Source: Candidatus Hydrogenedentota bacterium (GTDB lineage: Bacteria > Hydrogenedentota > Hydrogenedentia > Hydrogenedentales > CAITNO01). From it: a stretch of 6,990 nucleotides of DNA. The position numbers were made by a program, and so were the translations under genes. Within the stretch, counting starts at the first letter, position 1; each line of letters begins with the position of its first letter. The DNA is taken from NCBI GenBank assembly GCA_023145975.1, contig JAGLCZ010000633.1, positions 1 through 6,990 on the forward strand. The letters run 5' to 3'. Below, in pieces: positions 1 through 6,813 of the stretch. Under the pieces are notes generated by a model. It saw nothing but the letters and a program-made list of their open reading frames with translations, made no database searches and had not been told where the DNA came from.

Positions 1-117
1 GGGGAAACCGGGATGACAGTGGTGTCCGGGTTCCATCCCAGACGAGCGGAGCTTATCACCGCATTTGGCCGGCAATCCACCCGTCTACAAATACAGTATG
101 ACGCAGGCTCCAGATAG
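1..117 (+). CDS. Possible 3' end of an unidentified plus-strand gene (uncertain)
   Basis: Reading from base 1, frame 1 stays open for 38 codons and stops with TAG at 115-117. The peptide contains the stretch VVSGFHPRRAELITAFGRQ and I do not recognise it with any confidence. Frame 3 is also open to a TGA at 99-101 and the minus strand is partly open, so coding status is not established. The stop would lie in the loop of the inverted repeat at 96-131. That would fit a gene converging on the lipoprotein gene and sharing its terminator. It could equally be noncoding spacer. Confidence 0.2.
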   Translation, partial: GETGMTVVSGFHPRRAELITAFGRQSTRLQIQYDAGSR

Positions 118-131
118 AACCTGCGTCATAC
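96..131. terminator. Perfect 12-bp inverted repeat, probable (bidirectional) terminator
   Basis: The arms GTATGACGCAGG (96-107) and CCTGCGTCATAC (120-131) are perfectly complementary around a 12-base loop. The repeat lies 30 bases beyond the stop codon of the minus-strand lipoprotein gene (161). In the minus direction the stem is followed by TGTATTTGTAG, a poor U-tract. In the plus direction it is followed by GAATTTTCGG, a short one. A rho-independent or mRNA-stabilising hairpin for the lipoprotein transcript, perhaps shared with a converging gene to the left, is the simplest reading. A protein-binding palindrome is less likely because of its position after a stop codon. Confidence 0.55.
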
Positions 132-160
132 GAATTTTCGGTCTTTGAAAGGTTTCGGGA

Positions 161-1303
161 TCAGCGTAACCAGGGAATGTCTTCTGCGTCGGGCACTGCA
201 TTCTCAAGCAAAACCCAAAGGGCAAGCACCGTGGTATGCCCCTGGGGCATAGGTCGCCTGCCGTCCCCCCCTTTTCGATCCCAACTGCCGTCTTCCAGTT
301 GTGCCGCTGCCACCGTATCCAACCATTTTTGCGGGATACGATCGGCATACCCAAGATAATACAGCACTGCCATGGCTTCCACCGCCAAGTCATTTTTCAG
401 CCCCTGATCTTTTGCTATGGCGACCAACTGGTCGGCAAAACCATCCTCCACATCTGCAAGCTGCGTGAAGGCCTCTGCGCACCCAAGTTCGTTCAGCCAC
501 TGATATGCCCATATCATGTGACAAACAAAATATCCTCCAAAAGAGTTGGGCTTCCCTTTAAATTCCGTCTCCATGGCCTGGCGCACCAACTCATCTATGA
601 AGGCATCATCCACTTTTACCTGATCGCAGTACATGGCGCGTAACACTACGCCGGATATGGAAGTACCCAAGTACTCCAGTGCTACGGCGGTAATATATTT
701 TTGATCCCCTTCAGGCGTATAACGGGCAAATAAGGAGACCTGTTCCAGAAGTATTTTCGCATCGGCAAAATTATGCCCGGCTCTTCCCACTCTCCCATGC
801 AAATTTATTTCTGCCAACTTCTCCGGCTCCATCTTGTTGAGGTCGACAAGCGCTTCGCCTGCGAATCCGTCATCAAGGGCAAATTTTCGCTGCAGGTAAT
901 CCAATATGCCATAATCCATCCAATTACAGGTGCGCTGATTCTGGTTTGCTGCCATCCACATCAGAGCCGTATCAATCTGCTTAGCATAGGGGCTATCGGC
1001 ATAGGGGCGCAATTTTGGTTCGAAGGTCAGGGGATCCAGCGCTTTCGGTTCTTCCGGTGTTCCATGAGTTATTCGCTTTTTTTTACCATTCACTTCCCAC
1101 TCTGTTATTGCAGCGACTTCCGTGGTCGCCTGCGGAACCGGGGCAGGTTTCACCGTTTCCACAACCGGCTGCGGCGTTTCGTCAGTCGACATGGATTCCG
1201 AAGTTTCCTGTTTGGGCGCAGAACAGGAAGGCAACAATACCCCCAACGCTGCAATTGTAAGCAATGAGATAACAACTCCGGATTTTTTGGTAAAAATCTT
1301 CAT
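161..1303 (-). CDS. Predicted lipoprotein with a C-terminal prenyltransferase/terpene-cyclase-like repeat
   Basis: The product is 380 residues. Residues 1-27 form a lipoprotein signal peptide: Lys-rich start, hydrophobic core, then the lipobox LPSC with Cys27 as the lipidation site. Pro at -2 is unusual but tolerated. Ser28 after the Cys suggests outer-membrane rather than inner-membrane retention if the E. coli +2 rule applies. Residues 28-65 are a low-complexity Ser/Thr/Pro/Glu linker. The rest is helical and has one QW-type motif, QLEDGSW at 335-341, followed by GHTTVLALWVLL. This is the pattern of the alpha/alpha-toroid repeats of squalene cyclases and prenyltransferases. Only one clear repeat is seen and the cyclase DxDD motif is absent, so I infer a binding or scaffold role rather than catalysis. 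The ATG at 1303 was chosen over an upstream in-frame ATG at 1381 because AAGGAG (1312-1317) lies 8 bases before it and the signal peptide begins there. The specific function is unknown. Confidence 0.88.
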   Translation of the reverse strand: MKIFTKKSGVVISLLTIAALGVLLPSCSAPKQETSESMSTDETPQPVVETVKPAPVPQATTEVAAITEWEVNGKKKRITHGTPEEPKALDPLTFEPKLRPYADSPYAKQIDTALMWMAANQNQRTCNWMDYGILDYLQRKFALDDGFAGEALVDLNKMEPEKLAEINLHGRVGRAGHNFADAKILLEQVSLFARYTPEGDQKYITAVALEYLGTSISGVVLRAMYCDQVKVDDAFIDELVRQAMETEFKGKPNSFGGYFVCHMIWAYQWLNELGCAEAFTQLADVEDGFADQLVAIAKDQGLKNDLAVEAMAVLYYLGYADRIPQKWLDTVAAAQLEDGSWDRKGGDGRRPMPQGHTTVLALWVLLENAVPDAEDIPWLR

Positions 1304-1311
1304 GGCAACAA

Positions 1312-1317
1312 CTCCTT
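1312..1317 (-). promoter_or_regulatory. Ribosome binding site deciding the lipoprotein start
   Basis: On the minus strand AAGGAG sits 8 bases upstream of the ATG at 1303-1301. It is the strongest Shine-Dalgarno sequence in the window. It rules against the longer reading from 1381, whose extra 26 residues would also bury the signal peptide. Confidence 0.8.
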
Positions 1318-1424
1318 GTAAAACGGTTACTTTTTCAATTGTTTTAAAATAAAACCTTAACACAGCATGACGATACGGCATTCAGTGTATCAAGATTAAC
1401 ACCTTATTTCCGAACTCCCCCGGT

Positions 1425-1462
1425 AAAAATAAAAAAATACGCAGTTTCACAGAACAGACTGC
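1425..1462 (-). terminator. Candidate rho-independent terminator of the radical SAM/GT-C operon
   Basis: On the minus strand, about 65 bases beyond the stop of the membrane protein gene, GCAGT (1462-1458) pairs with ACTGC (1445-1441). After three more bases comes a run of seven T, an A and five T (1437-1425). The 5-bp stem is short. A larger fold using TTTCAC (about 1490-1485) with GTGAAA further down may enclose it. The long T-tract is the main support. It would end the 4803-to-1526 transcript ahead of the lipoprotein gene, which would then need its own promoter; I found no convincing one in 1304-1424. Confidence 0.5.
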
Positions 1463-1525
1463 TTCGCCTGCACTCGCAGAGACCGTGAAAATGCTAAAGA
1501 ATATCCCGCTGCACCGTGTTATATT

Positions 1526-3331
1526 TTAATAACCTGTTTCCTTCAACAAATCCAGCAGCACTCTCGCTTTTTTATGGGAAGGCTGTACTTCAAGCACATG
1601 CTTAAGTAAAGGTATTACTTCTTCATTTTTATGCTGCCGGTACAACGAGAGTGCCAGATTGAACAATGCCGGCACACAATCCGGTCCTATTTCCAAAGCA
1701 CGTTCCAGATACTTGTCGGCTTCCTCGTATCGTTCCAGCCCCACCAAGGCAGCCCCGTACTGACTTGTTATAGAAGAAAAGTCCATACTTTCCTTCAAAA
1801 TAGTATCTAATATATTAAGTGCATCCTGATATCGTTGTTGGCGTATCAGCGCTGCCGCATAATTGTAGATATGCGCATGCACTCCCGGTTCAATTTTCAT
1901 GGCTTCGCGAAAATGCACTTCTGCCAGACGAATACGCCCTTGTTCCGTGGCAATATGTCCAAGGTGATTCTGAGCTATTGCATTGGTATTATCGGTTACT
2001 GCAACAGCACGTTGTGCCAGTGTTTTGGTGTCGCGCCAAAACCCGCTCTGCCAGAAACAGAGTACCACCAGCACACCTACCAAAACCACAGCGGTGATTT
2101 TAAATCCCATAGGCGCGACATCGCCTTCATGCTCCCCCGCCTCTGCATTGGCAGCACCCGGCAAAAAGACCTCGTACAACAAAAATGCCGTCAGTAAATA
2201 AAGACCTATAGCCGGCGTGTAAACATATCGCAATGCGATGGATTCAAAATTATAGCGTAACAGTCCGCTGAGCGGGAGCAAAAGCAATACAAACCATGTC
2301 CATCCTACAATGAGATAGGGACGGCGTGCATAAAAAAACAGCAGCAAACAAGTAATCAGAATAAGAACTACGAATGCCGCCAGCATCATCCAAAGACTTA
2401 TGTCTTCGCTTATCCTGGAATAAGACGTTATATAATTCACCGGATACAGGAGATGAAACAGATAGCGTATATAGGCAGTAAAAGAAAATCCCAGATTATT
2501 CAGCGGGGACGTGATCGCGTTTTTATCTAACACGTCAAACTGGTTTTTTCCCACAAATGCGAGAAAGATACCCACGCCGCTCATCGCCATCCAGGGTATC
2601 TTTTCCAGGATCAACCCTATTGCCCTCCGCACGGTTTCCGCTATGTTACGCAAATCGATACGAAGCCGACGCAAAGGCCAGTAATCAAGCATAAGCAATA
2701 CTGCCGGCAACAGTACGCTTCCCTGTTTACTCAAGAACGCCAGCAGCATAAAGCACAAAGATGCTGCGCAGGCTTTCCAGGATCGGTCCTCAGTAAAACG
2801 CCGGTATGCCTCAATACTCAACAACAGAAAAAATGCCGGCATAATAACGTTACGCGCCTGTATCCAATTAACGGTCATCGCCTGTACGGGATGAACAGTA
2901 AATAATAATGCTGTCAGTAACGCCACGGGGAAATTTCGCAAAAGGCGCAACAATACAATAAATAAGGTGCAGGCACATAACAAATGCCATGCCATGGTCA
3001 TGAAATGAAACCCGCCTGCCCAATCACCAAAAAGATTACTGTCCAGCATAAATGTCATTCCGGGCAAAGGAGAATACAGCCCGAAATTGGGTGTGGTAAA
3101 TGCCCACCCTATATTTTCGATAGAAAGCCCTGAATTAATATGAGGATTATCGAAGATGATGTTGGGGTCATCGTAAAGCACATGTTCATAGGTAACACAC
3201 CGTCCGTATACGGCGAGACCAATCACCACAATGGCAATAAGAGCCGCTATTTCACGGGACCGGCCGGATTTGCCCTGAGCTATATGATCTTCCTTTAAGG
3301 AAGGATTGTTATTGTTTTTCTTTGCAACCAT
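1526..3331 (-). CDS. TMTC-like GT-C membrane glycosyltransferase with four C-terminal TPRs (copy A)
   Basis: The product is 601 residues: a cytoplasmic N-tail (1-27), about eleven or twelve hydrophobic segments between 28 and 427, and a soluble TPR tail. Features typical of TMTC-type GT-C sugar transferases are: DD at 54-55 in the first external loop, where GT-C enzymes keep acidic catalytic residues; FFGLY-like PLP...TF.LD segment at 85-97; H116; HPVQ at 147-150; R160; K202; DYWP at 216-219; and RYVYTPAIG at 368-376. Such enzymes take sugar from a polyprenyl-phosphate donor and transfer it on the outer face of the cytoplasmic membrane; this activity is inferred here. The Glu expected shortly after HPV in the family is Met152. 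Residues 450-585 are four back-to-back TPRs of exactly 34 residues (each ending in the [IV]xP pattern except repeat 2), a likely partner-binding surface. An acidic linker is at 391-409. The start ATG at 3331 has only a weak AGG 7 bases upstream. It lies 32 bases after the radical SAM gene, so the two are probably cotranscribed and perhaps translationally linked. Confidence 0.9.
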   Translation of the reverse strand: MVAKKNNNNPSLKEDHIAQGKSGRSREIAALIAIVVIGLAVYGRCVTYEHVLYDDPNIIFDNPHINSGLSIENIGWAFTTPNFGLYSPLPGMTFMLDSNLFGDWAGGFHFMTMAWHLLCACTLFIVLLRLLRNFPVALLTALLFTVHPVQAMTVNWIQARNVIMPAFFLLLSIEAYRRFTEDRSWKACAASLCFMLLAFLSKQGSVLLPAVLLMLDYWPLRRLRIDLRNIAETVRRAIGLILEKIPWMAMSGVGIFLAFVGKNQFDVLDKNAITSPLNNLGFSFTAYIRYLFHLLYPVNYITSYSRISEDISLWMMLAAFVVLILITCLLLFFYARRPYLIVGWTWFVLLLLPLSGLLRYNFESIALRYVYTPAIGLYLLTAFLLYEVFLPGAANAEAGEHEGDVAPMGFKITAVVLVGVLVVLCFWQSGFWRDTKTLAQRAVAVTDNTNAIAQNHLGHIATEQGRIRLAEVHFREAMKIEPGVHAHIYNYAAALIRQQRYQDALNILDTILKESMDFSSITSQYGAALVGLERYEEADKYLERALEIGPDCVPALFNLALSLYRQHKNEEVIPLLKHVLEVQPSHKKARVLLDLLKETGY

Positions 3332-3363
3332 AGTAAACCTGAGTATATAGGAAAATTAAATTT

Positions 3364-4803
3364 TTAAGCAAGCCCTGCCGCTATCCTTTTTAGAAACATC
3401 CACCCATAGCCAGGCAGCAGCATAGGCTTGGGATACTCGCGTAAAAGACGATACAGCCTTTTCGGACGCAGGTAAAAATTACGATTGGCATTGCCCAGAT
3501 GCCAGTCAAGGGTTTTATCGCTTACAGCAGACAAATTGACCTTGACGCGCCAGTACTCCATTTCGTTGTAGGATACAGCGGCGAGTTTCTCCGGGCTGTG
3601 CTCCTCTACATATTTATAAAGCGGTGTATTTGGAAAAGGCGTTACCCTGAAAAAAGAAGCAATGTTTAATCGGGATTCGGATGCCACCCGTATGGTTTCT
3701 TTTATTTCAGCTTCCGTTTCAGTGGGAAAGCCAAGCATAACATAGCCGTTGGTAAACACCTTCCGCTCAGCGCATAAAGCAACTGCCTCCAGAAACTTCG
3801 GGATATTAAGTCGTTTTCTGATAAGTTCCTGGATACGCGGTGTACCGGATTCAAGTGCCAACGCCGTGTAATACATGCCCGCTCCCACCAAGGCATCCAC
3901 GGTTTCCACATCAAGCAAATCCCCCCGGATCGCATTTGGAAAAATGGTTTTGACTGCTCCAACTTTCTGCTGCAGTAATTCAGAATATTCCAATACCCTT
4001 TTTCGGTCGAGGTTGAAGCAGTCGTCCACAAACTCCACCTCTTCAACGCCAAAGGTTTTCATGCCGTATTCGATTTCCTCGACCATCCGTGCTGCCGAAT
4101 GCGCACGAAATTTACGACCGAAAACATTGTGACAATAAATACAGCCGTAGGGACAGCCGCGACTACTGAACAACGCCATATACTTTCTGCGCGGGATGGG
4201 TGCCATAGCAGGCTGTCGCCAGTATCGACTCACATCGATGAGATCATAGGCAGGCAGGGGCAAGGTATCGAGGTCTTCGATAAGGGGCTGCATACCGGGA
4301 TTTACCACGACGGTACCGTCAGTATCACGCCGAATCAACCCCGGAATATCCGCCATAGTTCCCCCTTCGATAACAGCACGGACGATCTGTTCCATAAGCA
4401 CTTCACCCTCACCCACTACCGCCGCGTCCGCCGCTGTTACTGCCAGCGAGTCCTCGCCAAAAGCAGCAATATGAGGTCCGCCCAACACCTGCAGCGTATT
4501 GGGAAGTGCGACCCGCAACGCCTCTGTAATCCCGGGCAGTGCATAAGAGGAAGGGGTCATACACCCCAAGCCTATAATATCGGGTTCAAAAGCAATTGCT
4601 TCTTTGACCAGCCGCTCTGAAGACCACCCCTCCACACGCTGGTTCACCACACAAATATCCAGGGAAAATCTTTCGCGAAGCCACGCTGCAATGTACAATA
4701 AACCCAGGGGAGGCGTAACAAGGGCACAGCTGGATGGCGGTGATACTGCAGCGAGAAAAAACCTGAGTTTTCCCTGACGATTTATTTGGGCTGCTTTAGT
4801 CAT
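3364..4803 (-). CDS. B12-binding-type radical SAM protein (copy A)
   Basis: The product is 479 residues from the ATG at 4803. The N-terminal part (about 12-150) is a B12-binding-like Rossmann domain: the opening TPPLGLLYIAAWL, GLGCMTPSS, GGPH at 108-111 and GEGE at 131-134. The classical cobalamin motif DxHxxG is degenerate (NQRVEG, 54-59), so cobalamin, if bound, lacks the usual His ligand. This is common in the subgroup that includes BchE-like and lipid- or natural-product-modifying enzymes. The radical SAM domain follows with CPYGCIYC, giving the three cluster cysteines C217, C221 and C224 in CX3CX2C spacing. It also has an ESGT strand motif (318-321) and GFPTET (358-363). The C-terminal tail has LRPKRLYR (445-452), shared with the partial gene at 6814-6990. 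The reaction is unknown; radical methylation or rearrangement of a lipid or glycan is plausible. The first gene of a two-gene operon. A TTG at 4809 (AGGAG 5 bases upstream) competes with the ATG (AGGAG 11 bases upstream); the ATG is preferred but this is not settled. Confidence 0.93.
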   Translation of the reverse strand: MTKAAQINRQGKLRFFLAAVSPPSSCALVTPPLGLLYIAAWLRERFSLDICVVNQRVEGWSSERLVKEAIAFEPDIIGLGCMTPSSYALPGITEALRVALPNTLQVLGGPHIAAFGEDSLAVTAADAAVVGEGEVLMEQIVRAVIEGGTMADIPGLIRRDTDGTVVVNPGMQPLIEDLDTLPLPAYDLIDVSRYWRQPAMAPIPRRKYMALFSSRGCPYGCIYCHNVFGRKFRAHSAARMVEEIEYGMKTFGVEEVEFVDDCFNLDRKRVLEYSELLQQKVGAVKTIFPNAIRGDLLDVETVDALVGAGMYYTALALESGTPRIQELIRKRLNIPKFLEAVALCAERKVFTNGYVMLGFPTETEAEIKETIRVASESRLNIASFFRVTPFPNTPLYKYVEEHSPEKLAAVSYNEMEYWRVKVNLSAVSDKTLDWHLGNANRNFYLRPKRLYRLLREYPKPMLLPGYGWMFLKRIAAGLA

Positions 4804-4814
4804 ATCCAAGTGCT

Positions 4815-4819
4815 CTCCT
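4815..4819 (-). promoter_or_regulatory. Ribosome binding site of the radical SAM gene, ambiguous between two starts
   Basis: AGGAG on the minus strand is followed by AGCAC-TTG and then, six bases on, by ATG. Spacing is 5 bases to the TTG at 4809 and 11 to the ATG at 4803. One spacing is a little short and the other a little long, so the site alone does not decide the start. The difference is two residues. Confidence 0.6.
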
Positions 4820-4903
4820 GCAATACAGGCAATACATCATCGTTTTCGATCCAGTAATACTACGGAACCCGTGGGCAACACAAGCCCTTAACGTTATCTG
4901 TTC

Positions 4904-4933
4904 TTGCCTGTCAGTCTGATACTCGATTATACT
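4904..4933 (+). promoter_or_regulatory. Candidate sigma70-type promoter for the plus-strand GT-C gene
   Basis: TTGCCT (4904-4909) and TATACT (4928-4933) are separated by 18 bases, matching four and five positions of the TTGACA/TATAAT consensus. The predicted start near 4940 leaves a leader of about 43 bases before the ATG at 4983. The spacer lies between divergent genes, where a promoter is required. Confidence 0.45.
4926..4931 (-). promoter_or_regulatory. Candidate -10 element for the minus-strand radical SAM operon
   Basis: The minus strand reads TATAAT exactly. No good -35 is seen 16-18 bases upstream, so the call rests on the -10 and on position between divergent genes. It overlaps the plus-strand -10 (4928-4933). 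The resulting leader would be about 115 bases. A weaker alternative nearer the gene is TTGTGT-N18-TATTAC on the minus strand (within about 4855-4885). Confidence 0.3.
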
Positions 4934-4982
4934 ACAATCATTACATCTACGGCATATAACATTTTGGATGCAGGGACATGAC

Positions 4983-6812
4983 ATGAAGAAAAAAAACAGA
5001 AATATAACGAAAAAGATAAAACAGCTCCTTCCCGCTCCGCCCCCGTTGCCCACTGCCACCTATGAATACCGGGGGATGGCGGTGATAGCTGCGCTGTGCT
5101 TTATCGTTTTCGGATATAATATCACCTTCTCCCATTTTCAGTTCGATGTCCCGCAAATGATCTTCGAGAATCCCCATATCAATACCGGGCTGAGCTGGGA
5201 AAATATTCAGTGGGTATTCACCACGCCCAACCTGGCACTTTACCAACCATTACCCGATCTCACCTTCATGCTGGAAAGCCAATTCTTCGGAAACTGGTCC
5301 GGCGGATACAATACCATGACGCTGCTCTGGCATATTGCCTGCATGTGCCTGTTTCTCCGGGTAATGACACGGCTCACCCATAATTTCACGGTAATATTTG
5401 CTGCAACCTTATTGCTTGCGGTTCATCCTGTACAAACGCTGATTGTGAGCCAGATGGCACCACGCAACGAAATCATGCAGGCTTTTTTTATGTTACTCAG
5501 CATAGATGCCTACCGCCGTTATGTAGAAAAAGGTTCCTATCCCGCGTATGCCTTTTCCCTCGTCTGTATGGCGGTGGGACTGCTGTGCAAACAGGTTATT
5601 GTCATACTTCCCGTTGCCCTGCTTCTTCTGGATTACTGGCCTTTCAAACGGATTGATCTTTCTTTCCAGGATTTTCGCCAGACGCTGCGAACAGCCGGGA
5701 AACTCATCCTTGAAAAGATGCCCTGGTTTTCCGTTTCGCTGCTGGGTATCTTCCTTGCCTTCTATGGCAAAACACAATACGATCAAATAAACTACCATGT
5801 TTCCCGACTAAGTCTATCCGATAGTATCTACGCTGTCATTACGGGGTATGCACGCTATTTAGGACACCTGCTGTACCCGGTACGTGTTTCTTACTTCGAA
5901 ACCTACGGACAGATCCATTATCTCTGGTTTTTTCTGCTTTCAGCGGCAGTGTTACTTACAATCACTATCGGTGTATTTATAGGACGCAAAAAATACCCTT
6001 ACCTCATTATCGGCTGGTGCTGGTTCATTGCCTTTTTATTTCCCGTAAGCGGCGTGGTTCCGTACATGATAGAAGCTATCTCATTACGCTATCTGTACAT
6101 CCCTGCCATGGGTCTGGCTATTGCTGTAAGCATGGGTTGGTACACTATCTCCCGCCCACGAAAAACGGAGGGGGAAACGGAGAAACTATCGAAAACAGGA
6201 CAGGAAATAATGCCTTCCCGATATTGGGTAAGCATCGCTATTGTTACTGCTCTGCTTTCCGTACTCGCCTTCTGGCAAAATACTTTTCTTCGTGATACGG
6301 AAAGTATCGTCCAGCGCATGCAAGAATTAGCAGACGGCAAAAATACTATGGGACATAACGCACTTGCCATAGTACGTATGAAACAGAAACGGTACGAAGA
6401 AGCGGAAGAACATTATAGACGCTGTGTCGAACTTCAGCCAAAAACCTATATTTACCGATTATACTACGGCAGACTGCTTAATCAGGCAAAAAAATATCAG
6501 GAACAGATGGACATTTTGGCACCTGCCGTGGAAGCGTTCCCGGACGACCCGGCATACCTGGAACTGTACGGCGTAGGACTACTGGAAACAGGGCGGGTGC
6601 GCCAGGCTGAAGTATGCTTCCGGCACGGACTGCGATGTGTGCCCGATGCTCCCGCCATGATGCAAAACCTGGCATATTCCCTGATACTGCAGGGGAAGTA
6701 CAGCGAGGCGATCTCTTTCCTGGAAAATGTGTTACAGGTGGAACCGAATAACCCAACAGCACAAAAGATGAAACAGGTTGCGGAAAAGGCACTGGCACAA
6801 TACAATCGGTAA
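4983..6812 (+). CDS. TMTC-like GT-C membrane protein with four C-terminal TPRs (copy B), altered DD motif
   Basis: The product is 609 residues, a paralogue of the membrane protein at 1526-3331 with the same layout: a very basic N-tail (MKKKNRNITKK), about eleven or twelve hydrophobic segments, a charged linker (about 391-411) and four TPRs of exactly 34 residues (454-589). Shared landmarks are HPVQ (148-151), K203, DYWP (217-220) and RYLYIPAMG (369-377). In the first external loop the two proteins agree at about 37 of 58 residues by hand alignment. The key difference is at the catalytic-loop motif: copy A has DD, this copy has Asp55-Val56. The residue expected as Glu after HPV is Leu153. It may be an enzyme with altered chemistry, a regulatory partner of copy A, or inactive. 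The ATG at 4983 was chosen over one at 4968 because AGGG (4972-4975) is 7 bases upstream, while the earlier ATG has no binding site. The gene ends one base before the stop of a converging gene. Confidence 0.9.
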   Translation: MKKKNRNITKKIKQLLPAPPPLPTATYEYRGMAVIAALCFIVFGYNITFSHFQFDVPQMIFENPHINTGLSWENIQWVFTTPNLALYQPLPDLTFMLESQFFGNWSGGYNTMTLLWHIACMCLFLRVMTRLTHNFTVIFAATLLLAVHPVQTLIVSQMAPRNEIMQAFFMLLSIDAYRRYVEKGSYPAYAFSLVCMAVGLLCKQVIVILPVALLLLDYWPFKRIDLSFQDFRQTLRTAGKLILEKMPWFSVSLLGIFLAFYGKTQYDQINYHVSRLSLSDSIYAVITGYARYLGHLLYPVRVSYFETYGQIHYLWFFLLSAAVLLTITIGVFIGRKKYPYLIIGWCWFIAFLFPVSGVVPYMIEAISLRYLYIPAMGLAIAVSMGWYTISRPRKTEGETEKLSKTGQEIMPSRYWVSIAIVTALLSVLAFWQNTFLRDTESIVQRMQELADGKNTMGHNALAIVRMKQKRYEEAEEHYRRCVELQPKTYIYRLYYGRLLNQAKKYQEQMDILAPAVEAFPDDPAYLELYGVGLLETGRVRQAEVCFRHGLRCVPDAPAMMQNLAYSLILQGKYSEAISFLENVLQVEPNNPTAQKMKQVAEKALAQYNR

Positions 6813-6813
6813 G

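Noticed and set aside
773..1267. Plus-strand 164-codon open frame over the lipoprotein gene
   Set aside because: It lies entirely antisense to a gene with a clear signal peptide and ribosome binding site. Its product is Phe/Arg/Cys-rich with no recognisable domain.
1304..1381. Upstream in-frame ATG at 1381 extending the lipoprotein by 26 residues
   Set aside because: It has no ribosome binding site and would bury a clear signal peptide. The ATG at 1303 has AAGGAG 8 bases upstream.
1350..1393. Possible lipoprotein promoter on the minus strand beginning TTGATA (1393-1388)
   Set aside because: At 17-18 bases the -10 would be TCATGC or CATGCT, too far from consensus. The AT-rich stretch downstream gives several equally weak alternatives.
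4099..4620. Plus-strand 173-codon open frame over the radical SAM gene
   Set aside because: It is antisense to the B12-binding and cluster-binding coding sequence. Its composition looks like an antisense shadow and it has no domain.
4968..4982. Earlier ATG at 4968 for the plus-strand GT-C gene
   Set aside because: It is preceded by TTTTGG with no Shine-Dalgarno sequence, and the AGGG that serves 4983 would lie inside the coding region.
4796..5246. Minus-strand open frames across the divergent promoter region and start of the plus-strand GT-C gene
   Set aside because: They run antisense to the N-terminus of a gene strongly supported by its paralogue and have no recognisable motif or binding site.
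1526..6812. Simple tandem or inverted gene duplication by a mobile element
   Set aside because: No transposase, terminal inverted repeats or target duplications are seen. The copies are too diverged for a recent event.
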